Shown in pieces: positions 33,675 to 41,316 of a stretch of DNA of 45,111 bases. Every line of letters starts with the position of its first letter. Position 1 is the first letter of the stretch. Location: assembly GCA_001513155.1 (NCBI GenBank), contig LFSR01000047.1, positions 1-45,111 of the forward strand, read 5' to 3'. A program made the position numbers and the translations under genes. The DNA is from Syntrophomonas sp. DTU018. Its GTDB lineage: Bacteria; Bacillota; Syntrophomonadia; Syntrophomonadales; Syntrophomonadaceae. A model generated the notes under the pieces. The model saw nothing but the letters and a program-made list of their open reading frames with translations. It was not told where the DNA came from and did not search any database.

Positions 33675-35465
33675 TTACAGCCTTCCCATTACAATCCTAT
33701 AGGGGCCGATGAAAGCGTAAGTATGCTGGTCTACCGCCTGTAGAACAATATCCTTTTCAATCAGCGGGTGGGTGAGGAACACCGCCTGCCCGTTTTCAAC
33801 TTTCAGCAATCCATTCTCCAAGTGAATTAATAAAGCGGTGCCTGCCATAAGGGCTTGCCGGGCATACGCTTCTGACTGGAAGGTTTCCACGGCAATATTT
33901 CCCTGGCGGTCAATGGTCAGGATTTTGATGCAGTAGGTAGAATCTGGGTTCTGCTGCTGGTAGACGAATATTCCCTTGTCGTCTTTCTCCAGGTACTGGT
34001 GGAAAACCGGTTCAAATCCCTGGATAAGGCTGCTCTGGGGAGCCACTACGGTATGACCGCCATAAGGATAGCAGCGGATGACTTCTCCGAAATGCCATAC
34101 TCTCTGATTATCGTCTACATACAGGTGATCGTAATCACCCACAGATAAGCCCCCGTCAATTAAGGGATTCATATTCACCGCCTGCTGGGTGCCCCAGGCA
34201 TAATATGCTATCCCTGCCGGCCCCAGAAACCACTTGCCTCCGGTTTTATCTATAAACAGGTTGCTGACCGGATACATGAGCACATCCAATCCCCGGGCAA
34301 AAACCCATTCCCGGTTCCCCACCCGGTGGATAATACGCTGGTCTTTGACATACCAGGCAGTTCCGTCCCGGTCGGTACGGGGAGGGCTCACCTGCACTGG
34401 GTCTCCAGCCTGGTCCAGCTGGCTGACCAAGCGGTCATACCGGTCATCAGCAGCTAAAAGAAAGGATTTGTTTTCCGTCAGGTTGTAAAGCTCCCGGCCG
34501 TCATCCTTGATCCCGTATATGGTACCGCCGGCACTCAGGTATACCTGCTTGTACCCGGCCGGATTCTCAGGCCGGAAAACCTTTTTCAGCGAAGAGTCGA
34601 TACTGAGTATGCCGCTGTTGGCGGTACTATATGGATCAGCGCTGGCAGGGTCAGCAGCCCCGGGAACATAAGGGCCCATGGCCACGGTTTGGGCATTAAT
34701 GATAACACCGTTCAAACCCTGCCCCAGCACCTCGATGTAATTCTTCTTGAGAACAGCATTTATATGGGTCACAGACAGATCCTTCTTGACCAGGTACAGG
34801 CTTTTTTCAGTTGTCACCCGGCCGTTTCTCATACTGCCGGCTAGCCAGAGGCTGCCATCCTGGTTTTCCCATACCCCTTCCAGGCGAAAGTTCCTTTCTA
34901 AAGGAAGGCGGATTGGGCTGCCGTCCCTTATTAAAACCACATCAGCATAGCTGGGGGTATAAGGAGCGGGTATGTATGTATTCATATAAGTAATCACATA
35001 GATCAGGCTGCCGCCGGCTGAGAGCTGGCGCTGTTTAACCACATAGTGCATGGGCTGGGCTTCATATTCAGGGTTGTTCTCATAAAAACGCCGGTCTTCT
35101 GCGATGTAGGAAGAAACATCCAGAATAGGAAGCTGGTCCAGGTGAAGAATTCCATCCTTAGTATGTATTTGAGAAGCGTCAATTTCCCGCAGGCTGCCGG
35201 CACCAGAGCCTGTGTTAAGAGCTAAAATTTCCTCCTTACTAAGCTCTTGCAGGCCACCAGTCCCGTTCACATCAAACCTGCATACCTTGCCGCTAACCCT
35301 GAGCAAAAGCTGCCCTTCTACTTCGCCGAGTATCCCTTCCACTACGGTCTTGTCAATTACTTCCCAGGTAACTGTTGCATCCTTAGAAAGATCAGTAGCC
35401 TGTACATTTACCATAGGTATGGCAACCAGTAAAAGAATTAGTGCGGAAACAAGAACTCTGCGCAT
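33675..35465 (-). CDS. Secreted protein of unknown function, beta-propeller-like
   Basis: I do not recognise this 596-residue protein. It has a signal peptide (basic start, then LVSALILLLVAIPMVNVQA) and no further membrane helix, so it should be exported. The mature part repeats strand-turn-strand units with Gly/Asp turns and aromatic residues (GSLWLAGSMRNGRVTT, GTIYGIKDDGRELYNL, GTAWYVKDQRIIHRV, GKWFLGPAGIAYY, QRVWHFGEVIRCY), which suggests a two-component-sensor-like or YVTN-like propeller. I chose the ATG at 35465, six bases after GGAGG; the frame also allows a TTG two codons earlier that abuts that site. Its neighbours give no functional clue. Confidence 0.75.
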   Translation of the reverse strand: MRRVLVSALILLLVAIPMVNVQATDLSKDATVTWEVIDKTVVEGILGEVEGQLLLRVSGKVCRFDVNGTGGLQELSKEEILALNTGSGAGSLREIDASQIHTKDGILHLDQLPILDVSSYIAEDRRFYENNPEYEAQPMHYVVKQRQLSAGGSLIYVITYMNTYIPAPYTPSYADVVLIRDGSPIRLPLERNFRLEGVWENQDGSLWLAGSMRNGRVTTEKSLYLVKKDLSVTHINAVLKKNYIEVLGQGLNGVIINAQTVAMGPYVPGAADPASADPYSTANSGILSIDSSLKKVFRPENPAGYKQVYLSAGGTIYGIKDDGRELYNLTENKSFLLAADDRYDRLVSQLDQAGDPVQVSPPRTDRDGTAWYVKDQRIIHRVGNREWVFARGLDVLMYPVSNLFIDKTGGKWFLGPAGIAYYAWGTQQAVNMNPLIDGGLSVGDYDHLYVDDNQRVWHFGEVIRCYPYGGHTVVAPQSSLIQGFEPVFHQYLEKDDKGIFVYQQQNPDSTYCIKILTIDRQGNIAVETFQSEAYARQALMAGTALLIHLENGLLKVENGQAVFLTHPLIEKDIVLQAVDQHTYAFIGPYRIVMGRL

Positions 35466-35613
35466 GATCAACCTCCAGCAGCATTCTATTAACTGTTACT
35501 TTGAATTATAATCAGTTTAACTGCTATACGCTGAAAGGTGAACTATTATTACAGTAGTGCCCAATGGGAAAAATAATGAGGCATAATTAAAGAGAGGCAG
35601 AAGCAGGGGAAGG

Positions 35614-36783
35614 GTGATAAAGGTGAAGGAGTCCAACCAGAAATCTCAGGTAGTTATACTGCGCTGTGAAACCTACGACCTTGAAGAGGTACGAACCCAG
35701 CTGGAGCGAGGCATTGCCCTTCTGGGAGGATGGGCACAGTGGGTGAAGCCGGGAGAAAACATTCTACTGAAACCCAATCTGCTGGCCCCCGATCCTCCGG
35801 AGAAGGCCGTCACCACTCATCCGGCTGTTTTCCGGGCGGTTGCCGAAAGCCTGCAGCAGTTCGGGGTTAACCTGACCTATGGGGATTCTCCTTCCAACGG
35901 CACCATAGAAGCCGCCGCCCGTCGATCAGGCCTGGCGGAAGTGGCCAATGAATTGAGAATAAGAATGGTCAATTTTAAGGAAGGGGATACAGTTGAGTTT
36001 GACGGAATTCATCACCGCCATAAAGCCGTTATCGCCCAGGGCGTCCTGGAGAGCGACGGGATAATAAGCCTGCCCAAGTTAAAGACCCATGCCCTGGTAC
36101 GCCTGACGGGAGCTGTAAAAAACCAGTTCGGGTGTGTAGTGGGATTTAATAAAACCATGTTTCACGCTAAACATCCTGTAGTGGATCATTTCGCCGCGTT
36201 GCTGGCAGACTTGTGTCTTTATATCAAGCCGCGGCTGTATATATTGGATGCCATTGTATCCATGGAAGGCAATGGACCACGCGGTGGAGCACCTCGCCGG
36301 ACCGGAGTATTAATGCTGTCCGCAGATCCGGTAGCTTTGGATGCCACCGCCAGCCGCCTGGTGGGGTTGGAACCTGACCGGGTACCTACCACTCGTGCCG
36401 GCCAGCAGAACGGCCTGGGAGTATACCGGGCAGAGGATATAGAACTGCTGGGAGATGATCTGGACCAGCTTAAAATCAAAGACTTCAACCTGGGCATCGG
36501 TATGCCAGGCTTTGTCATAAAGAACATCTGGCTGCGCAATCAAATAGTACCCCGCCCCCAGATACACCCAGACCTTTGCAAAACCTGCGGCCTGTGTGTC
36601 AATGCCTGCCCCCTGCGTCCCCCGGCAGTAGACTGGTCAAAAGCAGGCAAGGAGCAGCCGCCTCAATATAATTATTCCACCTGTATCCGCTGCTACTGCT
36701 GCCAGGAAGTCTGCCCGGAGGGAGCCATTACACTGGCAGTGCCCTGGCTGGGGAGAATTTTTGGGCACAGCAGTTCCAGATAA
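35614..36783 (+). CDS. DUF362 protein with C-terminal 2x[4Fe-4S] ferredoxin domain
   Basis: This 389-residue protein has an N-terminal DUF362 domain (residues 12-300: LLKPNLLAPDPPEKAVTTHP, GDSPSNGTIEAAAR, LPKLKTHALVRLTGAVKNQF). A ferredoxin module follows near 325-375 with two cluster motifs, CKTCGLCVNACPL and CIRCYCCQEVCPEGAI. The DUF362-ferredoxin combination is widespread in anaerobes, where it is thought to take part in electron transfer or metal-centre chemistry; the reaction is unknown. The frame opens at GTG 35614 after a GGGGAAGG run; GTG 35623 is an alternative. No partner gene is adjacent on the same strand. Confidence 0.9.
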   Translation: MIKVKESNQKSQVVILRCETYDLEEVRTQLERGIALLGGWAQWVKPGENILLKPNLLAPDPPEKAVTTHPAVFRAVAESLQQFGVNLTYGDSPSNGTIEAAARRSGLAEVANELRIRMVNFKEGDTVEFDGIHHRHKAVIAQGVLESDGIISLPKLKTHALVRLTGAVKNQFGCVVGFNKTMFHAKHPVVDHFAALLADLCLYIKPRLYILDAIVSMEGNGPRGGAPRRTGVLMLSADPVALDATASRLVGLEPDRVPTTRAGQQNGLGVYRAEDIELLGDDLDQLKIKDFNLGIGMPGFVIKNIWLRNQIVPRPQIHPDLCKTCGLCVNACPLRPPAVDWSKAGKEQPPQYNYSTCIRCYCCQEVCPEGAITLAVPWLGRIFGHSSSR

Positions 36784-36840
36784 GTTTTTATTGCTGGAGT
36801 TCACCCTGGGAGCAATTGTCACCTGTAATTCAGGTTATGC

Positions 36841-37560
36841 GTGTCATGCTGTGAAAATACTCTAGCGATGGACAAGCCCGAATCCTTCTTATGTGTCATT
36901 GCTGTGAAAATGGCTTTCATGTCAGTAAAAAGGCAACCATTGTGTCATCGCGAGCGCGTAGCGCGTGGCGATCTCAAGAAGCCATCTTCTCTGTCATCGC
37001 GAAGAGCGAAGCGACGTGGTGATCTAAAGAAGCCTTCTTCGCTGTCATCGCGAGGAGCGAAGCGGCGTGGTGATCTCATCCAACAGGCCTGCTGTCCACG
37101 TTTGAGATTGCTTCGCTACGCTCGCAATGACACAAAAGGTGACTTTTCATTCATCGTGGTCTGTTCTTCAGGTGATAATTGCTGTGAAAATAGACTTCGC
37201 GATGATGAAAAGACTTCTAGTGTGTCATCGCGAGGAGCGAAGCGACGTGGCGATCTCGTTCAACATACCTGCAGGCACCGTTAAAGATTGCTTCGCTGCG
37301 CTCGCATTAATCACCTGCGGTGCAGGCTACGATAAATGAAAACTTAAGCCTGTCATCGCGAAGAGCGAAGCGAGGTGGTGATCTAAAGAAGCCTTCTTCG
37401 CTGTCATCGCGAGCGCGTAGCGCGTGGCGATCAAAAAAATTCATTTTCTCTGTCATCGCGAGGCACGAAGTGCCGTGGCGATCTCAATTGAGGATAACAT
37501 GTAGAAAGTTAGATGGCCACGCCCTTCACCTGTGATGCAGGCCACGATGAATGAAAACAC
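36841..37560. repeat. Large composite REP-like repeat array
   Basis: About 700 bp with no believable gene. It contains at least eight REP-like palindromes in both orientations, with inner stems such as GCGCGTAGCGCG, GGAGCGAAGCGACG, AGAGCGAAGCG and GGCACGAAGTGCC. Interspersed are TTTTCATTCATCGTGG or CGATAAATGAAAA modules (about 37144, 37330 and 37545, each beside a small CCTGYN-NGCAGG hairpin) and GTCATTGCTGTGAAAAT modules (36843, 36896, 37178). An 83-nt block at 36893-36975 matches 20928-21010 with one difference. The units are irregular in spacing and orientation. Apparent ORFs are repeat read in frame. Confidence 0.88.
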
Positions 37561-37566
37561 CATATT

Positions 37567-37690
37567 AGATGTAGGGGGCGATGCCTCTGTCGCCCAGCTC
37601 TGGAATACGGACAAATAGGGTCGTTTGCCCCTACTCATATAAGGCAGTTCTGTGTTGTAGGGGGCGATGCCCACATCGCCCCGAGAGGCA
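37567..37690. repeat. Two copies of a GTAGGGGGCGATGCC repeat
   Basis: GTAGGGGGCGATGCC occurs at about 37571 and 37658, in each case followed within a few bases by a partner that allows a short hairpin (GCGATGCC.. TCGCC). A third, inverted GCCCCTAC lies at about 37627. This is a second repeat family, distinct from the REP-like units, placed at the edge of the large array. Confidence 0.55.
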
Positions 37691-37787
37691 TTTTACAGCA
37701 ATGACCCATTAGGAACCCATTTTCACAGCAATCCTGGGCCGCCGGCAGTAAAAAGCCGGACACCTGCCTGTAGAACAGATTTGCCCT

Positions 37788-38543
37788 TTATTTGTTCCAT
37801 AATGTTTCCAGATCAATGGACAGCCCTGCAAAATCAGGATGTTCCACCACCTCTTCATCCATTCCCGAAGCCACCAGAGCGTATAGACCATCCCGCAAAG
37901 CAAAACATTCCAGGGTTTTATTCTCAGGATCCACCAGCCAGTAATGCTGCACCCCGGCTCGCTGGTAAATCTGCATTTTTTTCAGCCGGTCTTTACGATG
38001 GGTGGAAGGGGATATTATTTCCACTACCAGCTTAGGTGCTCCGTCTACATGTGTGTCTTTTACTATCGACTGCTGGTCACCAGCTACATAGAAAATATCC
38101 GGCTGCACTACATTATAGTCAGAGGGAGTAACATCCAATGGTGAATAAAAAACCTCCCCTTCAGCATCAATTTCCCGAAAGTAATCTTCCAAAATCCGTA
38201 GTAAATTCCGGGAAACTCGCTGGTGTATAACACTGGGCGATGGTTCTTTGATCAAGACACCATCCAGGATTTCAAAACGATAGCCAGGCTCTTCCGGTAT
38301 CTCCAGGTAGTCCTGGTAAGTCAGCTTTTTAGAAGGTTTGGCTTCATAGGTAGAAGCGTTATCTGCAATGGTGTTACCTTGGAGCGCTTTGATTACCTCA
38401 TCCAGCTTATAGCGGTACTGCCTTTTGCCCAGCTCAATGTAGGGGATTTTGTTCTCCCGGGTATATCTCCAGATAGTTTCCACCGAGAGATCCAGAGCTT
38501 TCGCCAGAGCCTGGGCGGTAATCAACTCCTTTTCTTGAGCCAT
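37788..38543 (-). CDS. Uma2-family endonuclease fused to an N-terminal helix-turn-helix
   Basis: This 251-residue protein combines two domains. Residues 7-55 are an excisionase/MerR-like HTH (LITAQALAKALDLSVETIWRYTRENKIPYIELGKRQYR). Residues 72-245 are a Uma2 (DUF820) domain of the PD-(D/E)XK nuclease superfamily: YLEIPEEPGYRFEILDGVLI, QRVSRNLLRILEDYF, NVVQPDIFYV with the catalytic Asp, and PKLVVEIISPSTHRKDRLKK with the Glu and following Lys-rich segment, then YQRAGVQHYWLVDPENKT. Uma2 genes are abundant in some genomes but their role is unsettled; many may be linked to mobile DNA. GGAGGG precedes the ATG. The HTH fusion suggests site-specific binding. Confidence 0.88.
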   Translation of the reverse strand: MAQEKELITAQALAKALDLSVETIWRYTRENKIPYIELGKRQYRYKLDEVIKALQGNTIADNASTYEAKPSKKLTYQDYLEIPEEPGYRFEILDGVLIKEPSPSVIHQRVSRNLLRILEDYFREIDAEGEVFYSPLDVTPSDYNVVQPDIFYVAGDQQSIVKDTHVDGAPKLVVEIISPSTHRKDRLKKMQIYQRAGVQHYWLVDPENKTLECFALRDGLYALVASGMDEEVVEHPDFAGLSIDLETLWNK

Positions 38544-38703
38544 AACATCCCTCCTTCCTGGCTCAATTATATTTTACCGATTAACTATAATAAACTAAAA
38601 CTAACTAAAACCAACAAACCAAATTTACCCGTGCCAACTTGAGTGCTATTTAATTGTCCATGGTAAAATCATATTCAAGAGGAACAGGAAGGCGGGAGAA
38701 AGT

Positions 38704-39402
38704 ATGAAGCTGGTGGGAAGACATCTTACCGTGGGGTTGATTTATGACCGCAGTCTATGGCTGTTTCCTGCATTAATCGGAACCATCATCCCCTTTTCCT
38801 GGCAACTGGTGAACCTGTACGGCACCCTGCCCGCTATATTGATTATTCTAGGTATTTTCCAGCTTCTTATAGTCAGCCTGGCTGCTGTTTTATATCCCTT
38901 TTTACTATTATTCCAACTGAGCTTTATAACCGCCTATTACCTTGCTGCACTGGTTGTTGCCCTGGCTTTTGTAAGCTGGATGTCTGTCAATACTGTCATT
39001 AACTGCCGGGCAGGGTTTAAGCTGATCAAGCTGCAGTTTTCCACCCGGACTGCACTAATGTTAATGGGCTTGCTTTTAAGCAACTGCTGTATGTCCCTGC
39101 CGGTGTCATCGCAGACTACCTTCTGGGATATCCATTTAAAACCCCACCTGGCTGGACGGCTGCAGACCAAAAGCTGGGAGGAGATCATAGCTGCTATACG
39201 CCATGACTATCAACAGGTGCAAAACCTTTTGCCGCATGCTGTATTATTCGGCTGTTCCCCTGGTTCTTTTAAGGGTTTGTGGAGGGCAGCCGGCCTGCCT
39301 GAAAACCAGCTGTTAATCATGGAAACCATCATTCCTCAAGAACATGCCCGAGTTTTCCGCGTAGACCGGCCTTTCTATTTTTATGTAATATTTAACTCTT
39401 AA
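38704..39402 (+). CDS. Membrane protein of unknown function
   Basis: I do not recognise this 232-residue protein. Three hydrophobic stretches lie in the first 100 residues (LWLFPALIGTIIPFSWQLV, AILIILGIFQLLIVSLAAVL, ITAYYLAALVVALAFVSW), with a fourth, weaker one at about 113-125. The remaining 100 residues are soluble and contain SWEEIIAAIRHDYQQVQNLL and a CSPGSF turn. A GGGAGA site precedes the ATG. It converges with the next minus-strand gene, whose stop codon it overlaps. No operon partner is present. Confidence 0.7.
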   Translation: MKLVGRHLTVGLIYDRSLWLFPALIGTIIPFSWQLVNLYGTLPAILIILGIFQLLIVSLAAVLYPFLLLFQLSFITAYYLAALVVALAFVSWMSVNTVINCRAGFKLIKLQFSTRTALMLMGLLLSNCCMSLPVSSQTTFWDIHLKPHLAGRLQTKSWEEIIAAIRHDYQQVQNLLPHAVLFGCSPGSFKGLWRAAGLPENQLLIMETIIPQEHARVFRVDRPFYFYVIFNS

Positions 39403-39710
39403 TTAGAAACATAATATTTCTTTATAAAACCTTCGATAAAATCTGTTCCTGCATAACCGATTGCAACAATGGTAAACAAGGTTTGTTTATCAATTTCTTC
39501 GCCTAGCAGAGTGAGAGCGGCTATGGTTCCGGCAACAACTCCTATGAATATGCTTATAACCAGCTGTTTAGTATCAATATCTTTGCCAAAGTTTTCTGAG
39601 GGAGATCTCTCTTTGAGTTTTTTCAACCCTATTACTACCCTTATCAGCTGACCAACCATACCTAAAAAAGCTCCGGTGAAAATAAAGACAGCTGTTTCAT
39701 AAATAGACAC
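39399..39710 (-). CDS. Small membrane protein of unknown function
   Basis: This 103-residue product has three hydrophobic segments (AVFIFTGAFLGMVGQLIRVVIG, LVISIFIGVVAGTIAALTLL, LFTIVAIGYAGTDFIEGF) around a charged loop. The small size and helix layout recall phage holins or other accessory membrane proteins, but I cannot assign it. The GTG at 39710 is chosen because AGGAGG lies 8 nt upstream; the frame is also open to a GTG at 39719 that overlaps that site. It is divergent from the toxin-antitoxin operon. Confidence 0.65.
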   Translation of the reverse strand: MSIYETAVFIFTGAFLGMVGQLIRVVIGLKKLKERSPSENFGKDIDTKQLVISIFIGVVAGTIAALTLLGEEIDKQTLFTIVAIGYAGTDFIEGFIKKYYVSN

Positions 39711-39826
39711 AATAATCACCTCCTATTACTAATTATGGGATATTAAGTAATAATATGATAATATATGTAAGAAAAACAATTAGGTTTTGAGACCGGGTCA
39801 AGATATCGGCTTTAATATTATAAATT

Positions 39827-39882
39827 ATAAGTTATAAAATTTTAAAAAATGTATTGTGATTATAACTTATGGGTAATATAAT
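39827..39882 (+). promoter_or_regulatory. Promoter with overlapping inverted-repeat operator for the TAC operon
   Basis: TTGTGA (39854-39859) and TATAAT (39877-39882) are spaced by 17 bp and form a good SigA promoter. ATAAGTTATAA at 39827-39837 and its exact inverse TTATAACTTAT at 39860-39870 form an 11-bp inverted repeat, the second half inside the promoter spacer. This is the arrangement expected for autorepression by the XRE-type antitoxin. The 185-bp region is markedly AT-rich. Confidence 0.7.
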
Positions 39883-39905
39883 ACTAGTATCCAGGGAGTT
39901 TTTTT

Positions 39906-40316
39906 ATGAACCGATGGGGAAAAGTTCTTTATCCAGAAGCTTTTAAAGGTAGTTACATTCGTACCCACTGGGACTATGAAAATGATTTAAGAAATATATT
40001 GGAACGAAGCGGGAAGAAAGATGATTTTACCAGCAAGTATAAGATGCGGTTGAGATTTTTGGAAGAGCGTCGTGAAAGCTGTGTCCAGAAAAGGGATTGG
40101 TTTGAGGTACTTAAATATGGAAACAAGTTGTATGCAATGAAGATTAAAGACGATAAAAATATCAGAATACTATTCAGCTTCGTAGAATATAAAGGCATAA
40201 AATATGCTGTCTTATTGCATGCTTTTGAAGAAAAAACGGGAAAACGAAAGAGCCCCACGAGCTATGATACAGCGATACGTGTAGCTCAGCAAAGGCTCAA
40301 GGAGGTTAATGAGTAG
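39906..40316 (+). CDS. RelE/HigB-like toxin of a toxin-antitoxin-chaperone operon
   Basis: This 136-residue protein resembles HigB-type RelE-superfamily toxins (phage-derived Gp49-like), mRNA interferases that cut messages on the ribosome. Visible features are MRLRFLEERRES, WFEVLKYGNKLYAMKIKDDKNIRILFSFVEYKGIKYAVLLHAFEEKTGK, a strand-rich core, and a final helix. The HAFEEKTGK stretch corresponds to the family's HgFxKKTqk signature. The ATG follows GGGAG. The toxin-first order is typical of higBA. Its stop overlaps the antitoxin start by one base, and a SecB-like chaperone gene follows, so this is a TAC module. Confidence 0.85.
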   Translation: MNRWGKVLYPEAFKGSYIRTHWDYENDLRNILERSGKKDDFTSKYKMRLRFLEERRESCVQKRDWFEVLKYGNKLYAMKIKDDKNIRILFSFVEYKGIKYAVLLHAFEEKTGKRKSPTSYDTAIRVAQQRLKEVNE

Positions 40317-40696
40317 TGAAAGATATCCGAACTTTACCAGATGCCTGGGATATGATTGAAAGACTAGCAGGGGGAGATGGGGGTAGTAAGGATAGTTTAT
40401 ATGAGATCTATTACCAGATATCTACTGCGATCTTCGATTATCGCTTGAAACATAATCTGTCCCAGAAAAAACTAGCGGAAAAACTGGGTGTTTCCCAACC
40501 TATGGTAGCCAAATTGGAAAGCGGTGATTACAATTACACCATCGAGCAGTTATGGAAAATAGCTAATAAACTCGGCTTTGCTTTTCATATCGAATTCAAG
40601 GAAAAAGAACCGGAAAGTTATTCAATTATTGCCCGACCGGAAAATGAGGATCACATTATAGACTATAAAGTTGGCTATTTGGCGGTGGGCTCATGA
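40316..40696 (+). CDS. XRE-family antitoxin (HigA-like) with a chaperone-dependence tail
   Basis: This 126-residue protein has an HTH_XRE domain at about residues 38-92 (FDYRLKHNLSQKKLAEKLGVSQPMVAKLE, then TIEQLWKIANKLGF). An N-terminal helical part contains the segment GGSKDSLYEIYYQI. A C-terminal extension of about 35 residues (EKEPESYSIIARPENED ... GYLAVGS) is not part of the HTH. In the studied Mycobacterium tuberculosis system a C-terminal extension makes the antitoxin unstable unless SecB-like chaperone binds it. The equivalent role here is inference. The start is GTG, overlapping the toxin stop by one base; the end overlaps the chaperone ATG (ATGA). Confidence 0.88.
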   Translation: MKDIRTLPDAWDMIERLAGGDGGSKDSLYEIYYQISTAIFDYRLKHNLSQKKLAEKLGVSQPMVAKLESGDYNYTIEQLWKIANKLGFAFHIEFKEKEPESYSIIARPENEDHIIDYKVGYLAVGS

Positions 40697-41142
40697 AAGA
40701 TAAAGATATTATGGCTGATTTTCAATTTCTGGGACATCGGGTAAGTAAACTGGTTTTAGATACCAGACTTGTCGAAGAGAAGGGGCCCAGCAATGTCTCC
40801 TTTGATTTTGACTATGAGGTTATGGATTTATTAGAAGAGGATAACCGATTTTTAGGTATTATTCAGTTAATTGTTCAGGTGAAAGCGAAAATTAAAAATA
40901 AAGTTCTATTTAAAATAGACCTGAAGATGGAAGGCGCTTTCGCCGGTAATGCTGAAAAGCTTGGTCATCAGAGATTCACTGATATGCTGGAAATGAACGG
41001 ATTAATCACCTTGTTGCATATCTCCAGAGCTTACTTATTAAGTGTCACTGCCCAATCAGGCATCAATCCACCAGTAAAACTGCCCATGGTTAATGTAATA
41101 AAACTTCGCGAGAAGAAAGCCCAGCAAAGTCAGGTCGAATAG
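40693..41142 (+). CDS. SecB-like chaperone of the TAC operon
   Basis: This 149-residue protein resembles SecB-like proteins: a four-stranded core beginning ADFQFLGHRVSKLVLDTR, then SFDFDYEVM, IIQLIVQVKAKI and VLFKIDLKMEGAF. A helical C-terminal part follows (FTDMLEMNGLITLLHISRAYLLSVTAQSG) and INPPVKLPMVNVIKL, close to the SecB signature in which a Pro-rich strand follows the long helix. Firmicutes usually lack SecB, so a SecB-like gene next to a HigBA-type pair points to chaperone-controlled toxin-antitoxin function. Its ATG overlaps the antitoxin stop (ATGA). The terminator at 41167-41203 closes the operon. Confidence 0.85.
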   Translation: MKDKDIMADFQFLGHRVSKLVLDTRLVEEKGPSNVSFDFDYEVMDLLEEDNRFLGIIQLIVQVKAKIKNKVLFKIDLKMEGAFAGNAEKLGHQRFTDMLEMNGLITLLHISRAYLLSVTAQSGINPPVKLPMVNVIKLREKKAQQSQVE

Positions 41143-41166
41143 CTCAAAGAAACAAAAAAACCTACT

Positions 41167-41203
41167 GCCGATTCCATACTTGTCGCTTTGGAGTCGGCTT
41201 TTT
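41167..41203 (+). terminator. Intrinsic terminator of the TAC operon
   Basis: GCCGATTCCA (41167-41176) pairs with TGGAGTCGGC (41189-41198) with one mismatch, followed by five Ts. Confidence 0.88.
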
Positions 41204-41316
41204 GTTGGCTGTATTTGGGGACTCTTGTCATCAGATGGGAAGGATAAGCCGGCCGATTGTAGAATGGTAGTATTTAGAAGAAATAGAGTGCTTTGTTAGA
41301 TAATAGGAGAGATAGT

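Noticed and set aside
36893-37500. CRISPR array
   Set aside because: Repeat units are palindromes in both orientations with irregular spacing, and the intervening sequences are themselves repeated elsewhere; no cas gene is present.
36841-37535. Apparent coding frames with repeated SSRGAKRRGDL-like peptide
   Set aside because: They are translations of the REP-like palindromes in successive units; there is no ribosome-binding site or protein-like composition, and the same peptides arise at other repeat clusters.
38704-39402. Possible transposon or phage origin of the unknown membrane protein
   Set aside because: No integrase, attachment site or phage gene is nearby, and nothing in the protein supports it.
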